From NCBI RefSeq assembly GCF_014644315.1, contig NZ_BMKL01000001.1, positions 1,375,001-1,439,000 on the forward strand: a DNA stretch of 64,000 nucleotides. Reading direction: 5' to 3'. Of this stretch, positions 51,372 through 60,495 are shown piece by piece; the first letter of the stretch is position 1; each line of letters opens with the position of its first letter. The DNA comes from Tsuneonella deserti (GTDB taxonomy: Bacteria; Pseudomonadota; Alphaproteobacteria; Sphingomonadales; Sphingomonadaceae). Under the pieces are notes generated by a model that saw nothing but the letters and a program-made list of their open reading frames with translations, did no database searches and was not told the DNA's origin. Position numbers and translations under genes: made by a program.

Positions 51372-51847
51372 CGCAATAGATTCCACGCCTCGAAGTACTG
51401 ATCCATCCACCCGTTGGGGTATAGGTCGAGTGGCTCGCACTCGAAATGCATCGATCGCTTGTCACCGTCGTTTCGGTTGCGACCAGCGGCTTCGGCTCCT
51501 GCGAGCCAAGACTGATGACTGAGTTTCACATGCTCAGCTACAATTGAACTAGGAATAATCCAGCAATCAGGTTTTCTGATCTGCGGCTCCGAAGGCCGGA
51601 CGAAGCAATAAAACAGCCCCTCTACGGCGGTTTCCGCACTGCTCTTAAGTTGCCACTTTTTGCCCGGCTCTCGCATGGTCTTTACCTGCAAGGATCCAAG
51701 CGGCTTCCCTGCTAAGTCGGAGACCAGAATGTCGATATTCGGCACATTTTTCGAGACGAGGGCAGCAAGGAAATTCTGGCGCAGCAGCTGATACATGACG
51801 AAGTGCTCGCCAGCGGCGCCCGTAGTTGATGTAGGCCTACGCGCCAT
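51368..51847 (-). CDS. Putative PD-(D/E)XK nuclease-like protein inserted in the propionyl-CoA operon
   Basis: 159 aa. The N-terminal half has the pattern of restriction-endonuclease-fold proteins: Glu14 in GAAGEHFVMYQLL, Asp39 in NVPNIDILV and Gln54-x-Lys56 in LGSLQVKT, with hydrophobic strands in the right places. The Asp-Q-x-K variant is tolerated in several stand-alone families. The rest (about 65-159) has Trp- and Cys-containing segments (GLFYCFVRP, DCWIIPS) that match no domain I know. It is fitted 2 nt after pccB and overlaps mce by 4 nt. GC content is visibly lower than in both neighbours, so recent acquisition is likely. Function unproven. Confidence 0.6.
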   Translation of the reverse strand: MARRPTSTTGAAGEHFVMYQLLRQNFLAALVSKNVPNIDILVSDLAGKPLGSLQVKTMREPGKKWQLKSSAETAVEGLFYCFVRPSEPQIRKPDCWIIPSSIVAEHVKLSHQSWLAGAEAAGRNRNDGDKRSMHFECEPLDLYPNGWMDQYFEAWNLLR

Positions 51848-51849
51848 GG

Positions 51850-53376
51850 CTAAAGCGGAATATTGTCATGCTTCTTCCACGGGTTCTCAAGCACCTTCCC
51901 GCGTAGCTTCCTCAGCCCCAGCGCGATCCGCCGCCGGGTCGAGTGCGGGTAAATCACCTCGTCGATGTAGCCGCGGCTTGCCGCCACGAACGGGTTGGCG
52001 AAGCGGTCCTCGTATTCCTTGGTCTTCTCGGCGATCTCCTCCGGCCCCAGCCCGCGGAAGATGATCTCCACCGCGCCCTTGGCGCCCATCACGGCGATCT
52101 CGGCGGTGGGCCAGGCGTAGTTGAGGTCGCCGCGCAGGTGCTTGGAGGACATGACGTCATACGCCCCGCCGTAGGCCTTGCGGGTGATCACGGTGATCTT
52201 GGGCACGGTAGCCTCGGCATAGGCGAACAGCAGCTTCGCGCCGTGCTTGATGATGCCGTTGTGCTCCTGCGCGGTGCCGGGGAGGAAGCCGGGCACGTCG
52301 ACGAAAGTCAGGATCGGGATCTCGAACGCATCGCAGAAGCGCACGAAGCGCGCGGCCTTCTTGCTCGAATTGATGTCGAGCACGCCAGCCAGCACCATCG
52401 GCTGGTTGGCGACTACGCCCACCGTGCGCCCCTCGACCCGGCCGAAGCCGCAGATGATGTTGCCCGCGTGCGCCGGCTGGACCTCGAAGAAGTCCCCCTC
52501 GTCGAGAACTTTGCGGATCACTTCGTGCATGTCGTAAGGCTGGTTGGCGTTGGCCGGGATCAGCGTGTCGAGGCTGTCCTCGGCGCGGTCCCACGGATCG
52601 CTCGTCGGGCGCTCGGGCACCGGTTCGCGGTTCGACAGCGGCAGGTAGTCGAAGAACGCGCGCGTCGCCATCAGCGCCTCGATGTCGTTCTCGAACGCAA
52701 CGTCAGCCACGCTGGTCTTGGTGGTGTGGGTGATCGCCCCGCCGAGCTCTTCCTGCGTCACGACCTCGTTGGTCACCGTCTTCACCACGTCCGGCCCGGT
52801 GACGAACATGTAGCTCGAATCCTTCACCATGAAGATGAAGTCGGTCATCGCCGGCGAATAGACCGCCCCGCCCGCGCACGGGCCCATGATCAAGCTGATC
52901 TGCGGCACCACGCCGCTCGCGAGCACGTTGCGCTGGAACACCTCGGCATAGCCGCCGAGACTGGCAACGCCCTCCTGGATGCGCGCGCCGCCGCTGTCGT
53001 TGAGGCCGATGACCGGCGCGCCGACCTTCAGCGCCATGTCCATCACCTTGCAGATCTTCTCCGCGTGGCGCTTACTCAATGAGCCGCCGAACACGGTGAA
53101 GTCCTGGCTGAACACGAACACCAGCCGCCCGTTGATCGTGCCAGAGCCCGTGACGACGCCATCGCCCGGGATGCGCTGGCTCTCCATCCCGAAGTCCATG
53201 CAATCGTGCTCGACATACATGTCGAGCTCCTCGAAGCTGCCTTCATCGAGCAGGACGTCGAGCCGCTCGCGCGCGGTCAGCTTGCCCTTGGCGTGCTGCG
53301 CGGCAATGCGCTTCTCGCCCCCGCCCATGCGCGCGGCGCTGCGGCGGCGTTCGAGTTCGGCGATATTGGCGGACAT
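51850..53376 (-). CDS. pccB: Propionyl-CoA carboxylase beta subunit (carboxyltransferase)
   Basis: 508 aa. The two crotonase-like halves carry the acyl-CoA-binding [20 protein letters not shown] and [22 protein letters not shown], then the carboxybiotin-binding half with [52 protein letters not shown]. It pairs with PccA (42462-44516) for carboxylation of propionyl-CoA. First gene of the methylmalonyl-CoA block. Confidence 0.94.
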   Translation of the reverse strand: MSANIAELERRRSAARMGGGEKRIAAQHAKGKLTARERLDVLLDEGSFEELDMYVEHDCMDFGMESQRIPGDGVVTGSGTINGRLVFVFSQDFTVFGGSLSKRHAEKICKVMDMALKVGAPVIGLNDSGGARIQEGVASLGGYAEVFQRNVLASGVVPQISLIMGPCAGGAVYSPAMTDFIFMVKDSSYMFVTGPDVVKTVTNEVVTQEELGGAITHTTKTSVADVAFENDIEALMATRAFFDYLPLSNREPVPERPTSDPWDRAEDSLDTLIPANANQPYDMHEVIRKVLDEGDFFEVQPAHAGNIICGFGRVEGRTVGVVANQPMVLAGVLDINSSKKAARFVRFCDAFEIPILTFVDVPGFLPGTAQEHNGIIKHGAKLLFAYAEATVPKITVITRKAYGGAYDVMSSKHLRGDLNYAWPTAEIAVMGAKGAVEIIFRGLGPEEIAEKTKEYEDRFANPFVAASRGYIDEVIYPHSTRRRIALGLRKLRGKVLENPWKKHDNIPL

Positions 53377-53453
53377 GCGCTCTCCCGGGAAAATTTGCCC
53401 AAGCGGTTAGTCGCGGGACAGCGCGGCGGTCAACACATCCTGGCTGGCTGCCG

Positions 53454-54479
53454 CTAAAGCCGGACGATGCCCTGTGCCACCAGGCTGCGGCCGGTATCGA
53501 GCACGGTCTGGTCCGCTGGCATCGTGGTCCAGCCCAGCTTGTCCCTGGCATGCTGCCCGGACACGACCTTCTTCTTGCCGACCTCGCCCGCGATCTGGCG
53601 GATTTCGCTGTTGAATAAAGCCATGAGCTTGAGGATCGGCGTAGGCATCCGTCGCGTCGGCACCTTGCGCGCATCCGCTCCCATGTGATCCCGCAGGACG
53701 CGGGCCATGTCCCCCATCCACATGAAGTCCGCCGCACAGGCGAAACGCTCGCCACGAATGGTCTCGGGCGAGGCTTCGAGTGCGAGAACGTGCAAGCTCG
53801 CAACGTCCCGCACATCGACGATCGTGAACCCTATGCGGGGGATGGCGGGTATCTCGCCGGTCAGGAAGCGCCGGACGAACTCTATCGATGCGGAAAGATC
53901 GTCGTTCACCACAGGCCCCAGCACGGCCACCGGGTTCACGCTGCAGAACGCCATGCCGGCGGCGTTCCCGGACACCCAGTCGCGCGCAGCGCGCTCCGCG
54001 ATGGTCTTGGACTTCACGTAAGGCTGCACGCCGGGCGCATCGGGATTGGTCCAGTCGCGTTCGTCGAAGGTCGTTTTCGACGCGGGATGTCCGTAGGCAA
54101 TCGCGGCCGAGCTGCTTGTCTGTACGAAATGCTCTACGCCCGCCGCGTGTGCGAAGCGGAGTGCCCTTAGCGTGCCCTCGCGCGCAGGAACGATCAGCTC
54201 GTTCTCATCCTTGGGCACTCCTACCGGGAACGGCGAGGCGACGTGGCACACATGAGTGCAGCCTTCGTTGGCAAGATCCCACCCGGCATCGTCCATCAGG
54301 TCCGCCTCGAACACGTAAAGCCGATCGCCCGCGCCGGGCCAGCGGCCACGCAGCCGCGCCTCGCTCCTGGCCTTGCTGCGGACGGTAGTGCGCACGCACC
54401 AGCCCTTGTCCAGCAACTGGTCGATCACTTCGCCCGCGATGTAGCCGGTACCCCCGGTGACCAGAACCGTGCCCGCCAT
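53454..54479 (-). CDS. NAD(P)-dependent extended-SDR reductase (aldehyde / dihydroflavonol reductase-like)
   Basis: 341 aa. The cofactor motif is VTGGTGYIAGEVIDQLL at the N terminus (GxxGxxG), and the catalytic Tyr-x3-Lys is in VQPYVKSKTIAERA (about 150-160), with the conserved Ser in VQTSSSAAIAYG. The class resembles YbhE/aldehyde and flavonoid reductases. Substrate unknown. It is divergent from nothing and lies 78 nt upstream of pccB; it may or may not be in the same transcript. Confidence 0.85.
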   Translation of the reverse strand: MAGTVLVTGGTGYIAGEVIDQLLDKGWCVRTTVRSKARSEARLRGRWPGAGDRLYVFEADLMDDAGWDLANEGCTHVCHVASPFPVGVPKDENELIVPAREGTLRALRFAHAAGVEHFVQTSSSAAIAYGHPASKTTFDERDWTNPDAPGVQPYVKSKTIAERAARDWVSGNAAGMAFCSVNPVAVLGPVVNDDLSASIEFVRRFLTGEIPAIPRIGFTIVDVRDVASLHVLALEASPETIRGERFACAADFMWMGDMARVLRDHMGADARKVPTRRMPTPILKLMALFNSEIRQIAGEVGKKKVVSGQHARDKLGWTTMPADQTVLDTGRSLVAQGIVRL

Positions 54480-54537
54480 TTGCTTGTCTCCCCTTCGCGA
54501 AAGACATAGCCCATCCCGCTTGTCCGGGGGGAGAAAT

Positions 54538-55893
54538 TTACCTCAGCAGCACCAGCTCTTCGGCCATGGTGGGATGGATAGCCACGGTGTCGTCGAATTG
54601 CTCCTTGGTCAGTCCGGCCTTCACCGCCACCGCGGCGGCCTGCATGATCTCGGGCGCTTCGGGCCCGATCATGTGGAGGCCGAGGATCTTGCCCGTCCCC
54701 TCGGCGCAGATCATCTTGTAGAGCGAGCGCTCGTTGCGACCGGCGAGCACGTTCTTCATCGGCCGGAAGTCGCTCTCGTATACCTTGACGACACCGTACT
54801 TGTTGCGCGCCTCTCCCTCCGTCATCCCCACCGCTGCGAGCGGCGGATGGCTGAACACCGCGCTCGGAATGGCTTCGTAATCGACGGTGCGGGGATTGTT
54901 GCCGAAGACGGTGTCGGCAAACGCCTGGCCTTCGCGGATGGCTACGGGGGTAAGCTGCACGCGATCGGTTACATCGCCCACGGCATAGATATGCGGGACA
55001 TTCGTGCGGCTGAATTCATTGACCTTGACCGCGCCTCGCTCGCCAAGCTCGACCCCGGCGTTCTCCAGGCCCAGCCCGTCGGTGTTCGGCACACGCCCGG
55101 TGGCGAAGAGGACGCAGTCCACCTCGAGATCCTCGTGATTGGTCATCGATACGCTGAGGCTGCCGTCCGGGTTCTGCGCGATACCGCGAAAAGAGGCGTT
55201 GAACCGGAAGTCGATGCCCTTCGCCAGGCTGATCTGCAGCAGCCGGTCGCGCAGGGATTCGTCGTAGCCGCGCAGCAATTGATCCGACCGGTTCATGATC
55301 GTGACCTTGCTGCCGAACTCGTTGAAGATGCCGGCGAACTCGTTCGCAATGTAGCCGCCGCCAGCGATCAGGATGCGCGGCGGCAGGGCATCGAGGTGGA
55401 ACGCGTCGTTGCTGGTTACGCCCAGCTCATGGCCCGGGCAGTCCGGGACGTGGGGTCTCGCTCCAGTCGCCACGAGGATATACCTGGCCGTCACCGTGCG
55501 ACCGCCGCCGAGCCTCACCTCGTGCGCTCCGATCAGTGTGGCGCGGTCGAGAATGATATCGACATCGTGGTTTTCAAGCGTGTTCGTATAGAGGCCGTTG
55601 AGCCGGTTCACGTCGCGCAGAACGTTGTCGCGCAGGACGGACCAGTCGAACTTCGGGTTTTCTATGGTCCACCCGAAGTTGGTTGCGTCCACCAGGTCTT
55701 CGGCGAAGTGCGCGCCATAGACGAGCATCTTCTTGGGCACGCATCCGCGAATGACGCAGGTTCCGCCGACGCGATGCTCTTCGGCTACCGCCACCTTCGC
55801 GCCATGGCTTGCCGCCACCCGGCTTGCCCGGACGCCGCCAGAGCCGGCACCGATGACAAACAAGTCGTAGTCGTAAGTGGGCTCACTGGCCAT
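54538..55893 (-). CDS. gor: Glutathione-disulfide reductase
   Basis: The ATG at 55893 gives 451 aa. FAD is bound by FVIGAGSGGVRASRVAA, the redox disulfide is in GGTCVIRGCVPKKMLVY (about 45-55), the NADPH domain has ILIAGGGYIANEFAGIFNEFG and the catalytic His-Glu is in VAIHPTMAEELVLL. Gor keeps glutathione reduced; in a genome with a broken trxA it may be more important for thiol balance (inference). Confidence 0.94.
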   Translation of the reverse strand: MASEPTYDYDLFVIGAGSGGVRASRVAASHGAKVAVAEEHRVGGTCVIRGCVPKKMLVYGAHFAEDLVDATNFGWTIENPKFDWSVLRDNVLRDVNRLNGLYTNTLENHDVDIILDRATLIGAHEVRLGGGRTVTARYILVATGARPHVPDCPGHELGVTSNDAFHLDALPPRILIAGGGYIANEFAGIFNEFGSKVTIMNRSDQLLRGYDESLRDRLLQISLAKGIDFRFNASFRGIAQNPDGSLSVSMTNHEDLEVDCVLFATGRVPNTDGLGLENAGVELGERGAVKVNEFSRTNVPHIYAVGDVTDRVQLTPVAIREGQAFADTVFGNNPRTVDYEAIPSAVFSHPPLAAVGMTEGEARNKYGVVKVYESDFRPMKNVLAGRNERSLYKMICAEGTGKILGLHMIGPEAPEIMQAAAVAVKAGLTKEQFDDTVAIHPTMAEELVLLR

Positions 55894-55960
55894 GCGCATC
55901 TCCTGTCAGTAGGCGCATATGGCCGGGGTGGCCGGGGATGCCAACTCCTGCGAGTTTGGA

Positions 55961-56656
55961 TCACATGTCGAGGTCGTGGATCGCAGGATCCCAGAAAGTC
56001 GCGAGGGAGACCGCCGCGATGGTGACCGTGCGGGCAACGCCCGGATCCACGGGCGCCGAAAGCATCAGCGCAGGTCGGCCCGTGAGTTCGAGCGCACCGA
56101 TCTCACGCCCATTCTGCTCAAAAACATATCCTACCGGCGTCAGACTCGGCATCGAGGTTCCGGCAATATGGTCGACCGAGCGGAATCGCACCATCTCCCC
56201 GCCCAGTGCAATTTCGCCGCGTCGTTCGTAGCGCGTGATCGCCGAGCCTCCGCCGACGACCTCCTGCAATTCAAACCGTGCCGGGATCGGGCGGCCCTCT
56301 GCCGTGAAATCGCAGCGATACGCCATCGGCTGCATGGTCACCTCGGCCAGCCCGAGATCGAGCGCATGTTCGCGCATGGCGCAGCGCGCTTCGATGGTGG
56401 AGCTGATCTGGGGCCCCGCGATAGTGAAATCGCTGTGGCCGCGACGCGCGATGGCTCCCCCGAACGACCATCGGTCGAGCGAGCGATCGAATGTGCCTCT
56501 GTACTCGCCGGCGGTGAAGTGCCCGCCCGGCATACCGCCGATCCCCGCTATCTCGGTGCGAGCTGACGCTTCTGCGAGCGACGCGGGAAGCCTCATTTGC
56601 GCCGGAGCGCATGCGCCGACGGCAATGAAAGAAAGAACGTGGAGAGCACGCGGCAT
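55961..56656 (-). CDS. Putative lipoprotein of unknown function
   Basis: 231 aa. A short hydrophobic leader ends in AVGAC, a plausible though not ideal lipobox with Cys16. The body is mixed, mostly beta-like: TIEARCAMREHALDLGL, CDFTAEGRPIPARFELQEV, GEIALGGEMVRFRSVDHIAG. No family recognised. It is 67 nt downstream of gor on the same strand in the opposite position (gor reads away), so it is transcribed separately or read through from the DEAD-box gene. Confidence 0.65.
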   Translation of the reverse strand: MPRALHVLSFIAVGACAPAQMRLPASLAEASARTEIAGIGGMPGGHFTAGEYRGTFDRSLDRWSFGGAIARRGHSDFTIAGPQISSTIEARCAMREHALDLGLAEVTMQPMAYRCDFTAEGRPIPARFELQEVVGGGSAITRYERRGEIALGGEMVRFRSVDHIAGTSMPSLTPVGYVFEQNGREIGALELTGRPALMLSAPVDPGVARTVTIAAVSLATFWDPAIHDLDM

Positions 56657-56786
56657 CGCAGAAATCTTGACTAGCCCCGAAGAACAGAGCGGCGCGACCC
56701 GTAATGGTCAGGAAAACACAAAGTTACCTGAACAAGACCTGTCGCGCCCCTCCGGATTCGAAGATGCTGGATAACGAACCGCGCGA

Positions 56787-58226
56787 TTAGCCGCGGGCGT
56801 GGCGCGGTCCGCTGCCGCCCTGCCCACCGCCACTGTTGCGACCGCCTCCGATCCGGCCACCGCCACTCTGGCCCTTGCCACGGAAGCGCCTCTGGCGGTT
56901 GGTCCCGCCGGACTGTCCTGCCTTCTCCCCCTGACGTTCGCCGCCGTGCTGTCCCTGCCGCGGACCGCGATCGTTGCGGCGATCGCCGAGCGGCTTGGCG
57001 TAGACCTTCTTCGGTGCGCTGCGCTGCTGCTGGCCGGGATTGCCCTTGGGACGCACGATCGGCGCGTCCTCGATGAAGGCGCGGAAGTTGTCGGGCAGCG
57101 GCAGGCGTTCGCAAGTGACGCCCGTCAGCTTCTGGATGTCGCGCAGGTAGGCCCGCTCATCCTCGGCACATAACGTCAGCGCAATGCCGTCGGCACCGGC
57201 GCGGGCGGTACGGCCGATCCGGTGGACGTACTGCTCGGGCACATTGGGCAGCTCGTAGTTGATCACGTGGCTCACACCCGAAACGTCGATCCCGCGCGCG
57301 GCGATGTCGGTCGCCACCAGCACCTTGACCCGGCCGGACTTGAAGTTCGCCAATGCGCGCTCGCGCTGCGGCTGGCTCTTGTTGCCATGAATTGCGTCGG
57401 CCTGGATGCCGGCCTGCGCCAGCTTTTTCACCACACGATCGGCACCGTGCTTCGTGCGGGTGAACACCAGCACCCGGTCCATATCTTCGGTCTTGGGATA
57501 TCGTTTCTGCAGCATCAACTCGAGAAGCGCCTGCTTTTCGCTCTGGCTGACAAGGGTGACGTACTGATCGACGCGCTCCGCCGTGGTCGCCGCAGGCGCA
57601 ACCGAGACGTGCGCCGGATTGCTGAGGTACTGCTTCGACAAGTCCTTGATCGAACCCGGCATCGTGGCGCTGAACAGCAATGTCTGGCGCTCTTTCGGCA
57701 TCAACGCGACAAGCTTGCGCAGCGCGTGAATGAATCCGAGATCAAGCATCTGGTCGGCCTCGTCGAGGACGAGAATCTCCACGCCGTCGAGACGAACCGC
57801 CTTCTGGTCGACCAGATCGAGCAGCCGTCCGGGGGTGGCGACCAGGATATCGGTGCCCCGATGAAGCTTGTTGCGATCCTTGCCCACGGATGTGCCACCG
57901 ACGATCACGTCGACCTTTAGGCCGGTGAAGCCACCGTAGTCCTCGGCACTCTTGGCGATCTGGCCGGCCAGTTCACGCGTAGGAGCGAGCACGAGCATGC
58001 GCGCCGACTTGAACGGGGTTTGCCGTCTGGCCTCGCGCAGGCGATCGATGCTGGGCAGCATGAACGCTGCGGTCTTCCCGGTTCCGGTCTGGGCGATACC
58101 GAGCAAGTCGCGCCCTTCCAGCACGAGCGGGATCGCCTGGGTCTGGATCGGCGTGGCGACGGTGTAGTTCTTCTGCTCCAGCGCCTGGAGGACGGGCTGC
58201 GACAGCCCGAGATTTTCGAATGACAT
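56787..58226 (-). CDS. rhlE: DEAD-box RNA helicase (RhlE type)
   Basis: 479 aa. Motifs in order: Q-motif FENLGLSQPVLQALEQKNYTVATPIQTQAIP, Walker A AQTGTGKT, VLDEAD, SAT, ATDIAARGID and HRIGRTARAG. The C-terminal tail after about 395 is basic and very Gly/Gln/Arg-rich with RGG-like repeats, as in RhlE for RNA binding. It unwinds RNA duplexes in ribosome assembly or decay. A 281-nt spacer before the upstream kinase gene may hold a long, regulated leader; I saw no named element in it. Confidence 0.92.
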   Translation of the reverse strand: MSFENLGLSQPVLQALEQKNYTVATPIQTQAIPLVLEGRDLLGIAQTGTGKTAAFMLPSIDRLREARRQTPFKSARMLVLAPTRELAGQIAKSAEDYGGFTGLKVDVIVGGTSVGKDRNKLHRGTDILVATPGRLLDLVDQKAVRLDGVEILVLDEADQMLDLGFIHALRKLVALMPKERQTLLFSATMPGSIKDLSKQYLSNPAHVSVAPAATTAERVDQYVTLVSQSEKQALLELMLQKRYPKTEDMDRVLVFTRTKHGADRVVKKLAQAGIQADAIHGNKSQPQRERALANFKSGRVKVLVATDIAARGIDVSGVSHVINYELPNVPEQYVHRIGRTARAGADGIALTLCAEDERAYLRDIQKLTGVTCERLPLPDNFRAFIEDAPIVRPKGNPGQQQRSAPKKVYAKPLGDRRNDRGPRQGQHGGERQGEKAGQSGGTNRQRRFRGKGQSGGGRIGGGRNSGGGQGGSGPRHARG

Positions 58227-58507
58227 GTTCGTATTCTTCTTCGCGTAAGCGGCAGCGCGCCGTGGGAATCCGGGAGCGGATTCCGCGCGTGCAGCGGGTG
58301 GTGGAGCCCGGAACGGACCCCGTTAACGACCCGCGTGAATTGGGAAGTCTGGATAATGAACCGAAGCGCGGCCGGGGCAGTTTGAGCACGATCGAAGTGA
58401 CACTTCGATGGCAGCCCAGCCCGCCTGTTCACGCTGCAAGGCGCTTCGATGCGCCGGCAAATGGTCTGTCAGCCGCGAAAAGTCAAGCTCCGGCCCGCGA
58501 AATCGCG

Positions 58508-60400
58508 TCAGCCACTCGCCACCATCCGTCCGATGAGGTCGCCCAACTCGCGCTCGGAGAACGGCTTTGCGAGCCGCGGCACCTCCAGCGCAGTACCCTC
58601 CGGCAGATCCGCGTATCCGGTGATTATCGCGGAGCGGATCGCAGGCTGGACTATCTTCGCTTCGCGGATGAGGTCGGCGCCGTTCATCCCGGGCATCGCG
58701 AAGTCGGAGAGCAAGAGATCAAACTGCCGCTCGCGCAATGCAGCGAGTGCGTCGGCGCCGGAATACCTCTCCGTCACCTCGTGCCCCATGTCCTCGAGCA
58801 TGGTGACGGTATTGAGAAGCACGATCGCATCGTCGTCCACGGCCAGTACCCGCAGCGGAGAAGCGCCTTCGGTTTCTGGTGTGTCCTCCTCGGGCTGGGC
58901 CAACGCGGGCGACTGCGCCGTGAGGAGCCAGATCGATGCGGTCGTGCCCTCACCGGGCGTGCTCTCGATGACCAGCCGTCCACCGCACTGCTCCGCCATT
59001 CCCTGGACCATCGAAAGGCCAAGGCCCGTTCCCTTCCCAACACCCTTGGTGGTGAAGAATGGTTCTGTCGCACGGGCAATCGTATCGGCGTCCATGCCCT
59101 CCCCGTGATCGATGACCTGGACCCGGACATATTGTTGCCCGTCGTCTTCCATCTCCGGGCAACCGATCTCCAGCTGGATGCTGCCCCCCGCCGGCATCGC
59201 ATCGCGGGCATTGACGATGAGATTCGTGAGCGCGAGCTCGAACTGCGCGCGATCGGCCATGACTGGCGGGACCCGCCGCGCGAAGCACATTTCCAGGGCG
59301 ATATTGGGACCAATGGTCGAACTGAGCAGCTCGACCGTCTCGCGCACGCTGCCCGGCAGGTCGACCGGCGCTATCTCGAGCTCCTGCTTCCGCGCAAACG
59401 ACAGGAGTCGACTGGTAAGCGTCGCCCCCCTCCGCGCGCCTTGCATCGCGTTGTTCAGGAACGGCACCGCGTCATCGCCCTTTCGAAGCCTGCGGAGCGC
59501 AATCTCGATGCTGCCGCAAACGGCCGCCAGAATGTTATTGAAATCGTGCGCCACGCCACCTGTGAGCTGGCCGATCGCCTCCATCTTCTGGGACTGAAAG
59601 AATTGTTCCTGCGATCTGACAAGAGCTTCCTGGGCATTCTTCCGATCGGTCAGGTCACGCGTGATCTTCGTGAAGCCGATCAGCGCGCCCGCTTCGTCAC
59701 GGATCGGATCGATGACCACGTGCGCCCAGAACCGCCGTCCGTCCTTGCGGACCCGCCAATCTTCGGCTTCAAACCGGCCTTCCGTTCGCGCGGTTTCCAG
59801 GGCTCGCTGGGGGACGCCCGCCTCTTGATCTTCTTCCGGATAAAAGCGCGAGAAATGCTGCCCGATGATTTCTTGGGCCGAGTAGCCCTTGAATCGCTCG
59901 GCGCCTGCGTTCCAGCTCGACACGTTGCCGCTCGGATCGAGCATGTAGATGGCGTAGTCGGTCACCTGCTGCACGAGCAGCCGGAACCGTTCCTCGCTTT
60001 CACGGAGCGCTTGTTCCGCTTCCCGTCGCTGCGACAGGTCTCGGGTAATCTTGGCGAAGCCCAGGTGGTGTCCTGATTCGTCCCGGATGGGCTCCACGAC
60101 GACGTTGGCCCAGAAGCGAGTGCCATCCTTGCGCACGCGCCAGCCCTCGGCCTCGGAAATGCCCTCGGCAAGCGCCCGTCCAAGCGCCCGCTCGGGCAAC
60201 CCTGCGACACGATCTTCATCGCTGTAGAAGACGGAGAAGTGCTGGCCGATGATCTCGTCGGCACGATAGCCCTTAAGCCGCTCAGCACCCGTATTCCAGC
60301 TGCTGACGATCCCTTGCTGATCGAGCATGTAGATCGCAAAATCGCTGACGCTCTGAAGAAGCAGATCGGCTCGATTATTGGTCAAATTCAATTCCGCCAT
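58508..60400 (-). CDS. Hybrid PAS sensor histidine kinase with receiver domain
   Basis: 630 aa, no transmembrane segments. Two very similar PAS domains (about 12-125 and 138-252) begin DFAIYMLDQQGIVSSWNTG and DYAIYMLDPSGNVSSWNAG. Next come the HisKA box QLTGGVAHDFNNILA (about 283), an HATPase region with NLIVNARDAMPAGG (N box), DHGEGMD and GTGLGLSMVQG, then a receiver domain (about 510-630) with LLLSDFAMPG as phosphorylation site. The pattern resembles soluble LOV/PAS-type light or stress sensors, but the LOV cysteine signature is absent. Target unknown. Confidence 0.9.
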   Translation of the reverse strand: MAELNLTNNRADLLLQSVSDFAIYMLDQQGIVSSWNTGAERLKGYRADEIIGQHFSVFYSDEDRVAGLPERALGRALAEGISEAEGWRVRKDGTRFWANVVVEPIRDESGHHLGFAKITRDLSQRREAEQALRESEERFRLLVQQVTDYAIYMLDPSGNVSSWNAGAERFKGYSAQEIIGQHFSRFYPEEDQEAGVPQRALETARTEGRFEAEDWRVRKDGRRFWAHVVIDPIRDEAGALIGFTKITRDLTDRKNAQEALVRSQEQFFQSQKMEAIGQLTGGVAHDFNNILAAVCGSIEIALRRLRKGDDAVPFLNNAMQGARRGATLTSRLLSFARKQELEIAPVDLPGSVRETVELLSSTIGPNIALEMCFARRVPPVMADRAQFELALTNLIVNARDAMPAGGSIQLEIGCPEMEDDGQQYVRVQVIDHGEGMDADTIARATEPFFTTKGVGKGTGLGLSMVQGMAEQCGGRLVIESTPGEGTTASIWLLTAQSPALAQPEEDTPETEGASPLRVLAVDDDAIVLLNTVTMLEDMGHEVTERYSGADALAALRERQFDLLLSDFAMPGMNGADLIREAKIVQPAIRSAIITGYADLPEGTALEVPRLAKPFSERELGDLIGRMVASG

Positions 60401-60495
60401 CCGCTCAGCGCGATAGCCCCCCCTATGGCTAATCGGCGCTCAAACGGTTCATTTAGTCGATTGTTCCGGAAAGATTGCGCGAACGAAATCGTGTG

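Noticed and set aside
50832..51401. Plus-strand open frame across the mce gene
   Set aside because: Opposite mce and its 3' repeats; no protein character and no initiation site.
58220..60076. Long open frame on the plus strand opposite the PAS hybrid kinase (about 618 codons)
   Set aside because: It lies wholly opposite a gene with clear kinase motifs; its translation is Arg/His-rich without domains. In GC-rich DNA, such antisense frames are common.
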